DNA of 64,000 bases from Roseateles oligotrophus (GTDB lineage Bacteria; Pseudomonadota; Gammaproteobacteria; Burkholderiales; Burkholderiaceae_C). The stretch covers positions 1 to 64,000 of the forward strand of contig NZ_JACHLP010000008.1 in the NCBI RefSeq assembly GCF_014204525.1. Direction: 5' to 3'. Below the pieces are notes generated by a model. That model ran no database searches, was not told the DNA's origin, and was given only the letters and a program-made list of their open reading frames with translations. Below, in pieces: positions 29,518 to 39,578 of the stretch. The position numbers and the translations under genes were made by a program. The stretch's first letter is position 1, and every line of letters starts with the position of its first letter.

Positions 29518-29549
29518 GCAGGGCCCGCCTCTTGCGAAGCGGGCCCTGC
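29518..29549 (-). terminator. Hairpin terminator after sppA
   Basis: Perfect 11-base stem (GCAGGGCCCGC / GCGGGCCCTGC) with a ten-base loop, 25 bases beyond the sppA stop on the minus strand. The downstream T-run is poor (CGTCGTTTGG), so efficiency is uncertain, but it also separates sppA transcription from kdp. Confidence 0.65.
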
Positions 29550-29573
29550 TGAACGCCGAAGGAAAGAGTTAGC

Positions 29574-30596
29574 TCAATGCAGCGCAGGCAGCTGGCGCAC
29601 GGCCTTGATCGCGCCCTCGCCCATGGCCGCGCCAAAGCGCTTGGCCAGGCGTTCGGCGACGTTGTCACGCGGGGTGTAGTCCACCACTTCCTCGGCCTTG
29701 ACGATCTCGCGGGCCACATAATCCAGATTGCCCGTGGCATCGGCCAGGCCCAGCTTGACGGCTTGCTCGCCGTTCCAGAACAGGCCGGAGAAGATGTCCG
29801 GCGTCTCGCGCAGGCGCTTGCCGCGGCCTTCACGCACGACGGTGATGAACTGCTGGTGGATCTGGTCCAGCATGGCCTGGGCATAGGCCTGCTGCCTGGG
29901 GTTGACGGCGCTGAAGGGGTCCAGCATGGCCTTGTTCTCGCCGGCCGTCATCAGGCGGCGTTCCACGCCCAGCTTGCCCATCAGGCCGGTGAAGCCGAAG
30001 CCGTCCATCAGCACGCCGATGGAGCCCACCACCGAGGCCTTGTCCACATAGATTTCATCGGCACCGGCGGCGATGTAGTAGGCACCCGAGGCGCACATCT
30101 CTTCCACCACGGCATAGACTTTTTTGTCGTGCTTGGCCTTCAGGCGCTTGAGCTCGTCGTAGACGATGCCGGCCTGCACCGGGCTGCCGCCGGGCGAGTT
30201 GATGCGCAAGACCACGGCCTGCGAACCCGGGTCTTCAAAGGCCTGCTTAAGGGCCGAGAGCAGCAGCTCGGCGCTGGCCTCGGTGTCGGCCGCGATCTCG
30301 CCGCGCACCTCGACCAAGGCCGTGTGCGGCGTGCTGGTGGCGCTGGGGTGGTGGTGTTGCTGCGCGAACAGGGCCCAGGCCGCGAACACCAGCAAGGCCA
30401 GCCAGAACATGCGGATGAAGGTGCGCCAGCGGCGCTCGCTGCGCCGGTCCTGCATGTACTCGCGGGCGAACTGGGCCAGCACGGCCTCGTAGCCCGGTGC
30501 CGCCACAGGCTTAGCCGGGGCCGCAGCCGATTCGGGCGCGGCGGCCGGCAGGACGGGGTCCGGCATGGCCGGCGGCAGATCATCGTTTGGGTTCAT
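29574..30596 (-). CDS. sppA: S49 family signal peptide peptidase, SppA-type
   Basis: 340-residue inner-membrane protease of the short (36K-like) SppA class. One membrane helix near residues 62-80 (FWLALLVFAAWALFA) precedes the protease domain; the serine lies in MCASGAYYIAAGADEIY and the general-base lysine probably in GENKAMLDPFS, with RINSPGGSP as the oxyanion loop. It degrades cleaved signal peptides or membrane protein fragments. It is last in a minus-strand cluster rluC-gph-Rieske-sppA. Confidence 0.92.
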   Translation of the reverse strand: MNPNDDLPPAMPDPVLPAAAPESAAAPAKPVAAPGYEAVLAQFAREYMQDRRSERRWRTFIRMFWLALLVFAAWALFAQQHHHPSATSTPHTALVEVRGEIAADTEASAELLLSALKQAFEDPGSQAVVLRINSPGGSPVQAGIVYDELKRLKAKHDKKVYAVVEEMCASGAYYIAAGADEIYVDKASVVGSIGVLMDGFGFTGLMGKLGVERRLMTAGENKAMLDPFSAVNPRQQAYAQAMLDQIHQQFITVVREGRGKRLRETPDIFSGLFWNGEQAVKLGLADATGNLDYVAREIVKAEEVVDYTPRDNVAERLAKRFGAAMGEGAIKAVRQLPALH

Positions 30597-30614
30597 GGGT
30601 GGGCTCTAAGTCGC

Positions 30615-31007
30615 TCAGTCTTCAAATACAGGTCGGGTGTCGCGGGAAGGATACCAATAGACTTGGCCCTCGCGTTCCTGCACCTCGATCTTGGTCAGGC
30701 CCATGCGGCCGCACATGCCGGTCACGCAGCGCCCGGTCAGGGGGTCGTAGACGGCGCCATGGATGGAACACATGATGTATTTCTTGTCGCGATCCAGGAA
30801 CTCGCCCTCCTGCCAATCCATCTCGGTGGGCACATGGGCGCAGCGGTTCAGATAGGCCACGACCTGGCCCTCGAAGCGCAGGGCGAAGGCGCGGGCGGGC
30901 TCGCGGTACTGCAGCACGTCGAAGCCGTGGGCGCGGCCACGCTCCTGCAAATCGTCGGAGGCGCAGAGCGCGATGGCCGGCGGGGCGGCTGGGTCTTGAT
31001 CAGGCAT
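30615..31007 (-). CDS. Rieske [2Fe-2S] ferredoxin-like protein
   Basis: 130 residues with a Rieske cluster site: C-A-H in LNRCAHVPTEMDW and C-S-I-H in IMCSIHGAVYDPLTG. This gives the two Cys and two His ligands. It is a stand-alone soluble electron carrier, like those found beside gph and sppA in many Burkholderiales. The start at 31007 overlaps the end of gph by eight bases, indicating coupling. The redox partner is unknown. Confidence 0.88.
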   Translation of the reverse strand: MPDQDPAAPPAIALCASDDLQERGRAHGFDVLQYREPARAFALRFEGQVVAYLNRCAHVPTEMDWQEGEFLDRDKKYIMCSIHGAVYDPLTGRCVTGMCGRMGLTKIEVQEREGQVYWYPSRDTRPVFED

Positions 31008-31659
31008 GGCGGAGCAACCAGTCGTGTAAATCGGGCACCGAATGCGCCACATGCAGGGGGCTCAAGTCGGCAAAGGTGTCGGCATCGTGAGCGCCGTAGC
31101 TGACGCCCACGCTGGCCGCGCCGGCGTTCAGCGCCAGTTGCAGGTCGTGGGTGGTGTCGCCAATCATCAGGGTGCGTTCGGGCTCGACGCCAAATTCGCG
31201 CATCAGCTCCAGCAACATGGTGGGATTGGGTTTGCCGGCCGTCTCGTCGGCCGTGCGGCTGCCGTCAAACATGCCGCGCAGCTCCACCGCCTGCAAGACC
31301 TCGTCCAGGCCGCGGCGGCTCTTGCCCGTGGCAACGGCCAGCCAGTGGTGGCGGGCCTTGAGCGCGCTCAGCATCTCCAGCGTACCCTGGAACAGGCTCA
31401 GCTCATGCTGGGCGGCCAGGTAGTGGGCGCGGAAACGCTGGCCCATTTCCGGGTAGCGGCTGGGGTCCAGGCCGGGCACGGCATGGGCCAGCGCGGCCTG
31501 CAGGCCCATGCCGATCACATAGCTGGCTTGTTGTTTAGAAGGCCGGGGCAGGCCCAAGTCCTCGGCCGCCGCCTGGATGCTGCGGGTGATCAGGGCGGTG
31601 GAATCGAACAGGGTGCCGTCCCAGTCGAAGGCGATCAGATCGAATCGTTGCGGGCGCAT
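31000..31659 (-). CDS. gph: HAD-IA hydrolase, phosphoglycolate phosphatase-like
   Basis: 219 residues with all HAD motifs: nucleophile FDWDGTLFDSTALI, motif II threonine in LAVATGKSRRGLDEVL, lysine in ETAGKPNPTMLLELM, and the acidic pair in TLMIGDTTHDLQLALNAGA. It probably removes 2-phosphoglycolate or a similar small phosphoester. The start 31659 lies five bases after the rluC stop; residues further upstream in the frame belong to rluC in another frame. Confidence 0.85.
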   Translation of the reverse strand: MRPQRFDLIAFDWDGTLFDSTALITRSIQAAAEDLGLPRPSKQQASYVIGMGLQAALAHAVPGLDPSRYPEMGQRFRAHYLAAQHELSLFQGTLEMLSALKARHHWLAVATGKSRRGLDEVLQAVELRGMFDGSRTADETAGKPNPTMLLELMREFGVEPERTLMIGDTTHDLQLALNAGAASVGVSYGAHDADTFADLSPLHVAHSVPDLHDWLLRHA

Positions 31660-31664
31660 CGTGG

Positions 31665-32807
31665 CTATTTTTTCAAACTCAGTTCGCTCAGCAGCTGCGC
31701 GCATTCTTCGGGCAGCGGCGCCGTCAGCTCGATCTCTTGCTTGCTGGCCGGGTGCACAAAGCGCAGGCGCTTGGCGTGCAGAAACATGCGGTCGAATTTG
31801 TGTGCACCGCGGGCCATGGCCCGGTTGTGCTCGAAGTCGCCGTATTTCGGGTCGCCCAGGATGACGTGGCCGGCATGGGCCAGATGCACCCGGATCTGGT
31901 GGGTGCGGCCGGTCTTGATGGTCACGTCCAGCAAGCTATGGCCTTGCAGGCGCTGGGCGACCTTGACCAGGCTGATCGAGCGCTTGGCCTGTTCTGCATG
32001 CGGGTCGTGCGAGTTTTCCACCGCCCTCACCCAGCGCTCGCCATCGCTGCCTATGAATTTGAGCAAGGGCAGGTCGATGACTTTTTTGTTCTCCGGCCAG
32101 TCGCCCAGCACCAGGGCGGCATAGGTCTTGCCCGTTTCGCGCTCGCGGAACTGGTCTTGCAAATCCACCAGGGCGCTGCGCTTCTTGGCGATCAGCAGCA
32201 GGCCCGAGGTTTCCTTGTCCAGACGGTGTACCAATTCCAGGAACTTGGCCTGGGGCCGGGCCTGGCGCAGCTGCTCGATCACGCCGAAGCTGACGCCCGA
32301 GCCGCCGTGCACGGCCACGCCGGCCGGCTTGTTGACGGCCAGCAGATGCTCGTCCTCGAACAGCACCGGGAACTCGCGCGCCGGCACAAAGGCCTTGGCT
32401 TCCTCCGCCACCCGCTCGGGCAGGCGCACGGGCGGTATGCGCACCTCATCCCCCAACTCCAAGCGCGTATCGGCCTGCGCGCGGCCCTTGTTGACCCGCA
32501 CCTCGCCGGCGCGTATCACGCGGTAGACATGGGTCTTGGGCACGCCCTTGAGTTCGCGCAGCAGGAAATTGTCCAGACGCTGGCCGGCCGAGCCCTCGTC
32601 GATCAGCACCCGGCGCACCGCGGGCGCGGGGCTGGCGGCCGGCGACGGCGCCGGCAGGGCCGCCACGGGCTGGGGCCTGGAAGTTGGCACACGCTCACCG
32701 CGTACTGCTTTGCCGGGCGACCGAACTGCGCCGCTTTGCCCACCCATTCTTCGGGTTTTTGCGGCGGCAGGCGCGCTGGCTTTCGCCCTTATAATGTTGC
32801 TCACCAC
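31665..32807 (-). CDS. rluC: 23S rRNA pseudouridine synthase RluC
   Basis: About 380 residues. An S4 RNA-binding domain (GQRLDNFLLRELKGVPKTHV) is followed by the RluA-type catalytic domain with the essential Asp in VHRLDKETSGLLLIA and the TGRTHQIRVHLAHAGH motif. It makes pseudouridines in 23S rRNA. No ATG fits the family length; a GTG at 32807 or 32804 (VVSNIIRAKA) is the likely start. The N-terminal 60 residues are Ala/Pro-rich and non-conserved. Divergent from rne, the usual arrangement in betaproteobacteria. Confidence 0.9.
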   Translation of the reverse strand: MVSNIIRAKASAPAAAKTRRMGGQSGAVRSPGKAVRGERVPTSRPQPVAALPAPSPAASPAPAVRRVLIDEGSAGQRLDNFLLRELKGVPKTHVYRVIRAGEVRVNKGRAQADTRLELGDEVRIPPVRLPERVAEEAKAFVPAREFPVLFEDEHLLAVNKPAGVAVHGGSGVSFGVIEQLRQARPQAKFLELVHRLDKETSGLLLIAKKRSALVDLQDQFRERETGKTYAALVLGDWPENKKVIDLPLLKFIGSDGERWVRAVENSHDPHAEQAKRSISLVKVAQRLQGHSLLDVTIKTGRTHQIRVHLAHAGHVILGDPKYGDFEHNRAMARGAHKFDRMFLHAKRLRFVHPASKQEIELTAPLPEECAQLLSELSLKK

Positions 32808-33518
32808 GTAACCGCCGTAAGTATTTGATTTGTCTAATTTTACCCGGCGCGGGGCATGACCCGGCGAAGGGCTGTAGCGAAGCTCAAATATGGCTACGGT
32901 GAGCAGGTGGTGAGTCGGGGCGGATGTTTTGTTTGCCCCGAGCAACAAAAAGGTGATGCAACGCGCATCGATTGGGAGAGGGCCTTGTCCCCAAGTGACA
33001 AGGCGGCTCCCGGCGCTGCGTGGCAGAGCAATGTAGAACGAACCACACCGGGCAGGGTCCAGAGATGGATCTGGCGCTGCCGGGTACAGACAAGGTTTTC
33101 AAGAATTCCAGGCGGATAGCCCCAGAGGCTGATGCGCCTGGTTCAGCGGCCGACTTACGTGCAGATGTTCCCCTCCTCTCCCCTCACCCCCCACCGCACC
33201 CGTGTGCAGCCCCGGCCAGACGCCGGCGAGGCTGTGGCGCGTCGCCGTGGCCGGGCCGCGCCGCAGCATCGGATCCAGGTCCGAGCGGCGTGTTCACGGG
33301 ATCGGCTAGTAACAAAGCAAGTCACGCCGCAGGCGCCAACGCTGAACTCCTGACCGATATCGGCACACGACATCGGTTGAACGGTCAGTCCAGGGCGATT
33401 CCTTCCTTGGTTCCTCCACATTGCCCGTGCATCTGGTGTCGCCGCCAGGGCGCAAGCCTGAGCGGTGAAGTGATGCTGCGCGCCCCGATCCAAACAGGGC
33501 GCGCGAGGAGTGATGTCA
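32808..33518 (+). promoter_or_regulatory. Long leader region of rne
   Basis: About 710 bases with no convincing gene between rluC and rne. It contains several stable inverted repeats on the + strand, such as 32915-32921/32935-32941 (TCGGGGC/GCCCCGA) and 32982-32989/32997-33004 (GCCTTGTC/GACAAGGC). RNase E mRNAs in other proteobacteria have long structured leaders through which the enzyme controls its own level; the same function here is inference. An AT-rich stretch at 32820-32850 is the likeliest promoter area for rne. Confidence 0.5.
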
Positions 33519-36500
33519 ATGAAACGCATGCTGATCAATGCGACGCAGCCCGAAGAGCGCCGCCTCGCCATCGTTGATGGCCAGAAGCTGCTGGACTTCG
33601 AGACCGAAATCGAAGGCCGCGAGCAGCGCAAGGGCAATATCTACAAGGCCGTCGTCACGCGCGTCGAGCCCTCGCTCGAAGCCTGTTTCGTCGATTACGG
33701 CGAAGACCGCCACGGCTTCCTGCCCTTCAAGGAGATCGCCCGCCAGTACTTCCGCGAGGGCGTCGACGTGCGCAGCGCGCGCGTGCAGGACGCCATCAAG
33801 GAAGGCCAGGAGCTGCTGGTCCAGGTCGAGAAGGAAGAGCGCGGCAACAAGGGCGCGGCCCTGACCACCTTTGTCTCGCTGGCCGGCCGCTACCTGGTGC
33901 TGATGCCCAATAACCCGCGCGGCGGTGGCGTTTCGCGCCGCATCGAGGGCGAAGACCGCGAAGAGCTGAAGGAAAACCTCGACCAGCTCGAATACCCCAA
34001 GGGCATGAGCCTGATCGCCCGCACCGCCGGCATCGGCCGCTCCGCTGCTGAATTGCAGTGGGACCTGAACTACATGCTCAAGCTCTGGACCGCCATCGAC
34101 GATGCGGCCAAGGGCGGCAAGGGCGCCTACCTGATCTACCAAGAGTCCAGCCTGGTCATCCGCGCCATCCGCGACTACTTCACCGCCGATGTCGGTGAGA
34201 TCCTGATCGACACCGACGACTTGTTCGAGCAGGCCCACCAGTTCATGAACCACGTGATGCCCGACCAGGGCCATCGCGTCAAGCGCTACCGCGACGATGC
34301 GCCGCTGTTCAGCCGCTTCCAGATCGAGCACCAGATCGAGACCGCCTTCAGCCGCACGGTCAACCTGCCCTCGGGCGGCGCCATCGTGATCGACCACACC
34401 GAGGCCCTGGTCTCGGTGGACGTCAACTCGGCCCGCGCCACCCGCGGCGGCGACATCGAGGAAACCGCCACCCGCACCAACCTCGAAGCCGCCGACGAAA
34501 TCGCCCGCCAGATGCGCTTGCGCGATCTGGGCGGCCTGATCGTGGTCGACTTCATCGACATGGAGGAGAGCAAGAACCGCCGCGAGGTCGAGCAACGCCT
34601 GCGCGACGCCCTGCGCCAGGACCGCGCCCGCGTGCAGTTCGCCTCCATCAGCAAGTTCGGCCTGCTGGAACTGAGCCGCCAGCGCCTGCGCCCTTCTCTG
34701 AGCGAAGGCAACCACATCACCTGCCCGCGCTGCAACGGCACCGGCCACATCCGCGACACGGAAAGCTCGGCCCTGCAGATCCTGCGCATGGTCCAGGAAG
34801 AGTCCATGAAGGACAACACCGCCGCCGTGCATGTGCAGGTGCCGGTGGAAGTGACCAGCTTCCTGCTCAACGAGAAGCGCACCGAGATCACCAAGATCGA
34901 GCTGAAGCAGCGCGTCACCGTGCTGCTGGTGCCCAACAAGCACCTGGAAACGCCCAACTACAAGCTGGAGCGCCTGCGCCACGACGACCCCCGTCTGGAA
35001 AACCTGCAAGCCAGCTACACCATGATCGAGGAGCAGCACGACGAGGTGGGCATCACCCGCCGCAGCGACTCGGACAAGGGCCGCAGCAAGCAGGAGCCCG
35101 TCATCAAGGGCATCCTGCCCGAGCAACCCGCGCCCATGCCCACGACAGCACCGGCCAAGGCCGAGGCCGCCAAGGCCAGCGCCGCCGCTCCGGCAGCGCC
35201 CGCGAACAGTGGTGGCTTCTTCAGCTGGCTGAAGGGCTTGTTCGGTGCGCCCGCCGCGCCCGCAGCCCCGGCCAAGACGGAAACCAAGCCCGCCGCCGGC
35301 GACAAGGCCGAACGCGGCGATCGCGGTGACCGCAGCAAGCGCGAAGGCGGCCGCGACGGCGCCCGCGGTGGCCGCGATGGCCGCGGCCGTGGCGGCGAAC
35401 GTGCCGGTGCGGAACGTGGCGAACGCAACGAGCGCGGTGATCGCAATCCCAAGCGCGAAGGCAAACCCCAAGAGGCCCGCGGCGAGCGCGCCGAAGGCCA
35501 GCAGCAACAGCAACAGCGCCCCGAGCGCGCGGAGCGCGGCGAGCGTGGTGATCGCAATGGCAACCGCCGTGGCGAGCCCCGCGCCGAACGCGGTAGCGAG
35601 ACCAAGCCGGAAGGCCAGATCGCTAACGAGCAAACGCAGCGCAATGAGCGCGGCGAGCGTGGTGGCGAGCGCAATGAAGGCGGCCGCCGCCCCCGTGGCG
35701 AGCGCCCGCCCCGCGCCGAGCGCGCTGCCGACGAGCAAACGCAGCCGCTGAGCGCAGCCCAGGACGCAGCGGGCTTTGTCGACAGCCAGAACCTGCAAGT
35801 GGCCCAGACCGAAGGTCAGGGCCAAGGTGAAGGCGACGCTGGCGCCAGCAACGAGGAACGCCAAGGCCGTGGCCGTCGTCGCCGTCGCAATGGCCGCGAG
35901 CGTGAGGAAGGCCAGGCGGTCGAAGGCGGCGACGCTCAGGACGCCAATGCCGAAAACCAAGCGGGCGGCAACCCTGCCGAAGGCGCGGAAGGCCATGAGT
36001 CCGGCGAAGTCGCGGACACTGGCGAAGCCGGTGAAGCCAACGAAGGCCGTGGTGCTCGCGGTGGACGCAATCGCGGCCGTGATCGCGGCCCTCGCCGCGA
36101 ACGTGGCGAGCGCGCCGAGCGCCCGGCCGATGAGGCCGGCACGCAAGAGCAAGCCGCCCTGCCCCTGAGCACCGCCACGGAAGCTGCTCCGGCCGTTGCC
36201 GCAGTTGCCGCCGCGGCCGAAGAAGTGGCAGCAATTGCAGCAGCAGCAGTAACAGCCCCGGTCGTGGCCGCCGCCGAAGTGGCCGCCCCAGCCGCCGTGG
36301 CCGCTCCCGCAGCCCCGGCCCAGCCGGCCTTTGTGCTGGCCATTGACGAGCTGCAAGCCATCGCCGCCGGCAGCGGCCTGCAATGGGTCAACTCGGACGC
36401 CGACAAGATCCGCGCCGCCCAGCAAGCCATTGCCGCCGAGCCCAAGCCCGTCCACGTGCCCCGCGAGCCCAAGCCCGTGGTCGTGCTCGACGAAGGCCCG

Positions 36501-36560
36501 CTGGTGCTGGTCGAGACCAAGAAGGATCTGGCCCAGATCAAGCTGCCGTTTGAAATCTAA
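33519..36560 (+). CDS. rne: Ribonuclease E
   Basis: 1013-residue endoribonuclease that starts mRNA decay and processes rRNA and tRNA. The S1 domain (about 37-118) precedes the catalytic core. The Mg ligands Asp301 ([14 protein letters not shown]) and Asp344 ([11 protein letters not shown]) align with E. coli D303/D346, and the zinc link is CPRC at 402-405. The C-terminal half is a disordered scaffold rich in R/E/G (RGER, RGDR repeats), then an Ala-rich stretch and a conserved end ([17 protein letters not shown]). GAGGAG eight bases upstream favours ATG 33519 over GTG 33510/ATG 33513. Confidence 0.97.
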   Translation: MKRMLINATQPEERRLAIVDGQKLLDFETEIEGREQRKGNIYKAVVTRVEPSLEACFVDYGEDRHGFLPFKEIARQYFREGVDVRSARVQDAIKEGQELLVQVEKEERGNKGAALTTFVSLAGRYLVLMPNNPRGGGVSRRIEGEDREELKENLDQLEYPKGMSLIARTAGIGRSAAELQWDLNYMLKLWTAIDDAAKGGKGAYLIYQESSLVIRAIRDYFTADVGEILIDTDDLFEQAHQFMNHVMPDQGHRVKRYRDDAPLFSRFQIEHQIETAFSRTVNLPSGGAIVIDHTEALVSVDVNSARATRGGDIEETATRTNLEAADEIARQMRLRDLGGLIVVDFIDMEESKNRREVEQRLRDALRQDRARVQFASISKFGLLELSRQRLRPSLSEGNHITCPRCNGTGHIRDTESSALQILRMVQEESMKDNTAAVHVQVPVEVTSFLLNEKRTEITKIELKQRVTVLLVPNKHLETPNYKLERLRHDDPRLENLQASYTMIEEQHDEVGITRRSDSDKGRSKQEPVIKGILPEQPAPMPTTAPAKAEAAKASAAAPAAPANSGGFFSWLKGLFGAPAAPAAPAKTETKPAAGDKAERGDRGDRSKREGGRDGARGGRDGRGRGGERAGAERGERNERGDRNPKREGKPQEARGERAEGQQQQQQRPERAERGERGDRNGNRRGEPRAERGSETKPEGQIANEQTQRNERGERGGERNEGGRRPRGERPPRAERAADEQTQPLSAAQDAAGFVDSQNLQVAQTEGQGQGEGDAGASNEERQGRGRRRRRNGREREEGQAVEGGDAQDANAENQAGGNPAEGAEGHESGEVADTGEAGEANEGRGARGGRNRGRDRGPRRERGERAERPADEAGTQEQAALPLSTATEAAPAVAAVAAAAEEVAAIAAAAVTAPVVAAAEVAAPAAVAAPAAPAQPAFVLAIDELQAIAAGSGLQWVNSDADKIRAAQQAIAAEPKPVHVPREPKPVVVLDEGPLVLVETKKDLAQIKLPFEI

Positions 36561-36580
36561 ACCGGTCTGCCTCTGAAGCA

Positions 36581-36617
36581 ACGCCGCCCGGCCTCACAGC
36601 CGGGCGGCGTTTTTTTT
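36581..36617 (+). terminator. Rho-independent terminator of rne
   Basis: Perfect 12-base stem (arms 36581-36592 and 36599-36610, core CGCCGCCCGGC / GCCGGGCGGCG), six-base loop, then eight T. It lies 20 bases after the rne stop and before the convergent selO end. Confidence 0.95.
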
Positions 36618-36632
36618 ACTTCCGCAGCGAAC

Positions 36633-38120
36633 TCAGGTGCCGCAAAAAGTCCGGTAGCCGGCCGTTACCGCGGGCGCGGCAGGCTCGGCATAAACCGCAT
36701 CTTCAACGCGCTCTTCAAAAGGCTGGGCCAGCACCTGCAAAAGGCGCTCGAAGGGGGCGAGATCGCCCGCATCGACCGCCGCCGCCAGCGCCGCCTCGAC
36801 CTGGTGATTGCGTGGGATGTAAATGGGATTGACCCGGCGCATGGCTTGCGCGCGCGCTGCTGCGTCGCTGTTCCGCGTGAGCTCGTGCCAGCGGCTCAGC
36901 CAGGTCTGCAGAGCGGGCTGGGCCGCGCCAAACAGCTCGCGCAAGGGCGCTTCATCGCCGAGGGCCGCATCGGCCAGGCGGCGATGCGCCAAGGTGTAGT
37001 CGATGGCATGGTTTTGCAACAAGACCAGGAGGTCGGCCGCCAGCGCCAGCTCGGCCTCACCCTGCCCCGCCAGGCCCAGCTTGGCCTGCTGCAGGGCACG
37101 CCACTCGCGCTCGTAATGCGGCACAAAGGAGTGCACCAGGGCCAAGGCGCGTTCATGGGCACGGTCCTGATCGGCATCGATCAGCGGCAACAGGCTTTCG
37201 GCAAAGCGGGCCAGATTCCATTGCGCGATGGCGGGCTGATTGCCGTAGGCATAGCGGCCACCCTTGTCGATGGAGCTGAACACCGCCTGAGGGTCGTAAT
37301 GCTCCATGAAGGCGCAGGGGCCGTAGTCTATGGTCTCGCCCGAGAGGGTCATATTGTCGGTATTCATCACGCCGTGGATGAAGCCCACGCCCATCCAGCG
37401 GGCCAGCAAAGCCGCCTGGCGGCGGATGACCGCATCGAGCAAACCGGCATAAGGCTCGGGCTCATCGGCAAGCGCCGGGTCATGACGGGCAATCGCGTAG
37501 TCGGCCAGGCGGCGGGTTTTCTCCACATCCTGCCGGGCGGCGAAGAACTCGAAAGTGCCCACCCGCAGATGGCTGGCCGCCACCCGGCACAGGATGGCGC
37601 CGGGCAAGAGCCGCTCGCGCATCACCTGGCCGCCGGTGGCCACGGCCGCCAGGGCACGGGTCGTGGGGATGCCCAGCGCATGCATGGCCTCGCCCAGCAG
37701 ATACTCGCGCAGCACCGGCCCCAACGCGGCCAGGCCATCGCCGCCGCGTGAAAACGGCGTGCGGCCCGAGCCCTTGAAGGCGATGTCGCGGCGGCGGCCC
37801 TGGCGGTCTATCAGCTCTCCCAGCAGCAGGGCCCGGCCGTCGCCCAGCTGGGGCGAGAAATGACCGAACTGATGACCGGCATAGGCTTGCGCCAACGAGT
37901 GAGCCCCGGGCGGCACCTGATTGCCCGCGAGGACGGCCAAGCCGGCGGGCGAGGCCATGGCTTGGGCATCCAGACCCAGCTCCTCGGCCAGGCCCGCGTT
38001 GAGCCGGATCAGCCGAGGACTGGGCGAGCCCGCGGGCTGCCAGTCCACGTACAGATCGACCAGATCACGGGCATAGCTATTGTCGAACGGGATGTGGGGC
38101 ACGGGGCTGCTCGCACTCAT
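36633..38120 (-). CDS. selO: Protein adenylyltransferase SelO (YdiU family)
   Basis: 495-residue pseudokinase-fold enzyme that transfers AMP to Ser/Thr/Tyr of target proteins under redox stress. Family motifs: [35 protein letters not shown] and [19 protein letters not shown] (metal-binding Asn/Asp). It ends FCGT, placing a cysteine third from the C-terminus, where SelO proteins carry Sec or Cys. The ATG overlaps the msrA stop (ATGA). Pairing with a methionine sulfoxide reductase fits the redox role. Confidence 0.95.
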   Translation of the reverse strand: MSASSPVPHIPFDNSYARDLVDLYVDWQPAGSPSPRLIRLNAGLAEELGLDAQAMASPAGLAVLAGNQVPPGAHSLAQAYAGHQFGHFSPQLGDGRALLLGELIDRQGRRRDIAFKGSGRTPFSRGGDGLAALGPVLREYLLGEAMHALGIPTTRALAAVATGGQVMRERLLPGAILCRVAASHLRVGTFEFFAARQDVEKTRRLADYAIARHDPALADEPEPYAGLLDAVIRRQAALLARWMGVGFIHGVMNTDNMTLSGETIDYGPCAFMEHYDPQAVFSSIDKGGRYAYGNQPAIAQWNLARFAESLLPLIDADQDRAHERALALVHSFVPHYEREWRALQQAKLGLAGQGEAELALAADLLVLLQNHAIDYTLAHRRLADAALGDEAPLRELFGAAQPALQTWLSRWHELTRNSDAAARAQAMRRVNPIYIPRNHQVEAALAAAVDAGDLAPFERLLQVLAQPFEERVEDAVYAEPAAPAVTAGYRTFCGT

Positions 38121-38632
38121 GCCGCTGGCTCTTGCCGTTTGGGCAGGCGCCAGCCCGGCCGCGCAAAATGGCAGGTATAGCCGTTGGGGTTGCGCTCCAG
38201 ATAGTCCTGATGCTCGGGCTCGGCCTGCCAGAAGGGGCCGGCCGGGGCCAGCTCGGTCACCAGCTTGCCGGGCCACAGGCCCGAGGCCTCCACATCGGCC
38301 ATGGTGTCCAGCGCCACCTGCCTCTGCTCGTCCGAGCTGTAGAAGATGGCCGAGCGGTAGGAGGCGCCGCGGTCATTGCCCTGGCGCATGGGCGTGGTGG
38401 GGTCGTGGATCTGGAAGAAGAATTCCAGCAGCTCCCGGTAGCTCAGGCGCGTCGGGTCGAACACCAGCTCCAGCGCCTCGGCATGGCTGCCGTGCTTGCG
38501 ATAGGTGGCGTGGGGCACATCGCCGCCGCTATAGCCCACCCGGCTGCTGTGGACGCCGGGCAGCTTGCGCAGCAAGTCCTGCATGCCCCAGAAGCAGCCG
38601 CCCGCAAGTATTGCCGTTTCCAAATTGCTCAT
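38117..38632 (-). CDS. msrA: Peptide methionine sulfoxide reductase MsrA
   Basis: 171 residues; reduces methionine-S-sulfoxide in proteins. The catalytic cysteine is in AGGCFWGMQ; the substrate-binding [14 protein letters not shown] segment, YRSAIFY and [17 protein letters not shown] are all present. The start ATG 38632 is eight codons inside the open frame and matches the family. It is the first gene of an msrA-selO pair with a four-base overlap. Confidence 0.97.
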   Translation of the reverse strand: MSNLETAILAGGCFWGMQDLLRKLPGVHSSRVGYSGGDVPHATYRKHGSHAEALELVFDPTRLSYRELLEFFFQIHDPTTPMRQGNDRGASYRSAIFYSSDEQRQVALDTMADVEASGLWPGKLVTELAPAGPFWQAEPEHQDYLERNPNGYTCHFARPGWRLPKRQEPAA

Positions 38633-38733
38633 GTCTTTTGTCCTTGGCGAAATCAAATCGAAGTCCCGCAGCTGGCGTCGAGCCAGTGAGATGAGCGTAG
38701 CGGAATGCGGCCGGGCGCGTTGGCGAGCGGCGT

Positions 38734-39453
38734 TTAGACCTTGTCCAGCGCCAGATCGGGCGAGCCCACGACGGCCATGGTCTGTGTGCCGGTGACGATC
38801 ATGCGCACCATGACGACCAGTTGCTCGGTCAGCTCGGGCAGCTTGTCGTGCGGCATGTCCATGGCGGTGGAGCCGATGGCGAAGACCAGGCGGGTGATGG
38901 CCTTGGCCGTCAGCGCGGGCTCATACAGGCCGGTGCCATTGATCTGGGCGATGCGGATCAGGTCCTGGCGCAGCTCTTCCTCGAAAAAACCCAGCTGCCG
39001 GTCCACCGCCTGTTTGAAGGCGTCCGAACCCACCGTGCCCTCGCGCAGCAGGATGTGCAGCAGCAGATCGTCCGAGCGCAGCTGGTCCATAAAGGCCTGC
39101 ACGGCGCTGCGCACCACGCTGGAGCCGCCGTTGGAGCGCCGCCTGGCCTCGCCGATGATGTCGCGCAAGGACTGGCCGGCCAGATCGATCAAGGCCACGG
39201 CCAGCTCGTCCATATCGCGGAACTGGCGGTAAAAGCTGTTCGGCGCGATGCCGGCCTCGCGGGCGACCTCGCGCAGGCTCAGAGACGAAACGCTGCGGTG
39301 CGGGCCCACCAGCTTGAGCGCCGCCTGGATGATGTCGCCCCGGGTGATCAAGGCCTTGCGGCCAGGACCGGCGGTGGCCACCTGCGACTCGGGCACTTCG
39401 ACCGGGTCGGCGAGCTCATCAACAGAAAGAACGGGCGCTAGCAATTGAGTCAT
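38734..39453 (-). CDS. fabR: TetR-family repressor, FabR-like
   Basis: 239 residues with an N-terminal TetR helix-turn-helix ([21 protein letters not shown]) in which [15 protein letters not shown] matches FabR closely. FabR represses unsaturated fatty acid genes by sensing the acyl-CoA/ACP pool. The gene is divergent from a ferredoxin reductase/desaturase operon, and palindromes lie between, so it very likely controls that operon and itself. An N-terminal extension of about 30 residues precedes the DNA-binding domain. Confidence 0.88.
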   Translation of the reverse strand: MTQLLAPVLSVDELADPVEVPESQVATAGPGRKALITRGDIIQAALKLVGPHRSVSSLSLREVAREAGIAPNSFYRQFRDMDELAVALIDLAGQSLRDIIGEARRRSNGGSSVVRSAVQAFMDQLRSDDLLLHILLREGTVGSDAFKQAVDRQLGFFEEELRQDLIRIAQINGTGLYEPALTAKAITRLVFAIGSTAMDMPHDKLPELTEQLVVMVRMIVTGTQTMAVVGSPDLALDKV

Positions 39454-39497
39454 TGGCGAGAGGCGGATGAGCCCACATCATAGCCAAAAAATAATTG

Positions 39498-39534
39498 ATA
39501 TACATCTGTATATATATTTGTATGCGCATGCATA
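39498..39534. promoter_or_regulatory. Operator/promoter palindromes between fabR and the desaturase operon
   Basis: Two inverted repeats in an AT-rich island: ATATACA-TC-TGTATAT at 39498-39513 (perfect) and TATGC-GCAT-GCATA at 39521-39534. The first has the core ACA-N2-TGT, similar to what I recall of the E. coli FabR operator. The location in the divergent promoter region makes it the likely FabR site. The assignment is inferred. Confidence 0.6.
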
Positions 39535-39578
39535 TAATCGAGCCAGTCCAGCGCCCTTCCTCTGGACGGAGTGTTTTT

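Noticed and set aside
33516-36581. A 1021-residue open frame antisense to rne
   Set aside because: It arises from high GC and the RGE/Ala-rich coding strand. It has Gly/Val/Leu-rich shadow composition, no ribosome site, and rne is certain.
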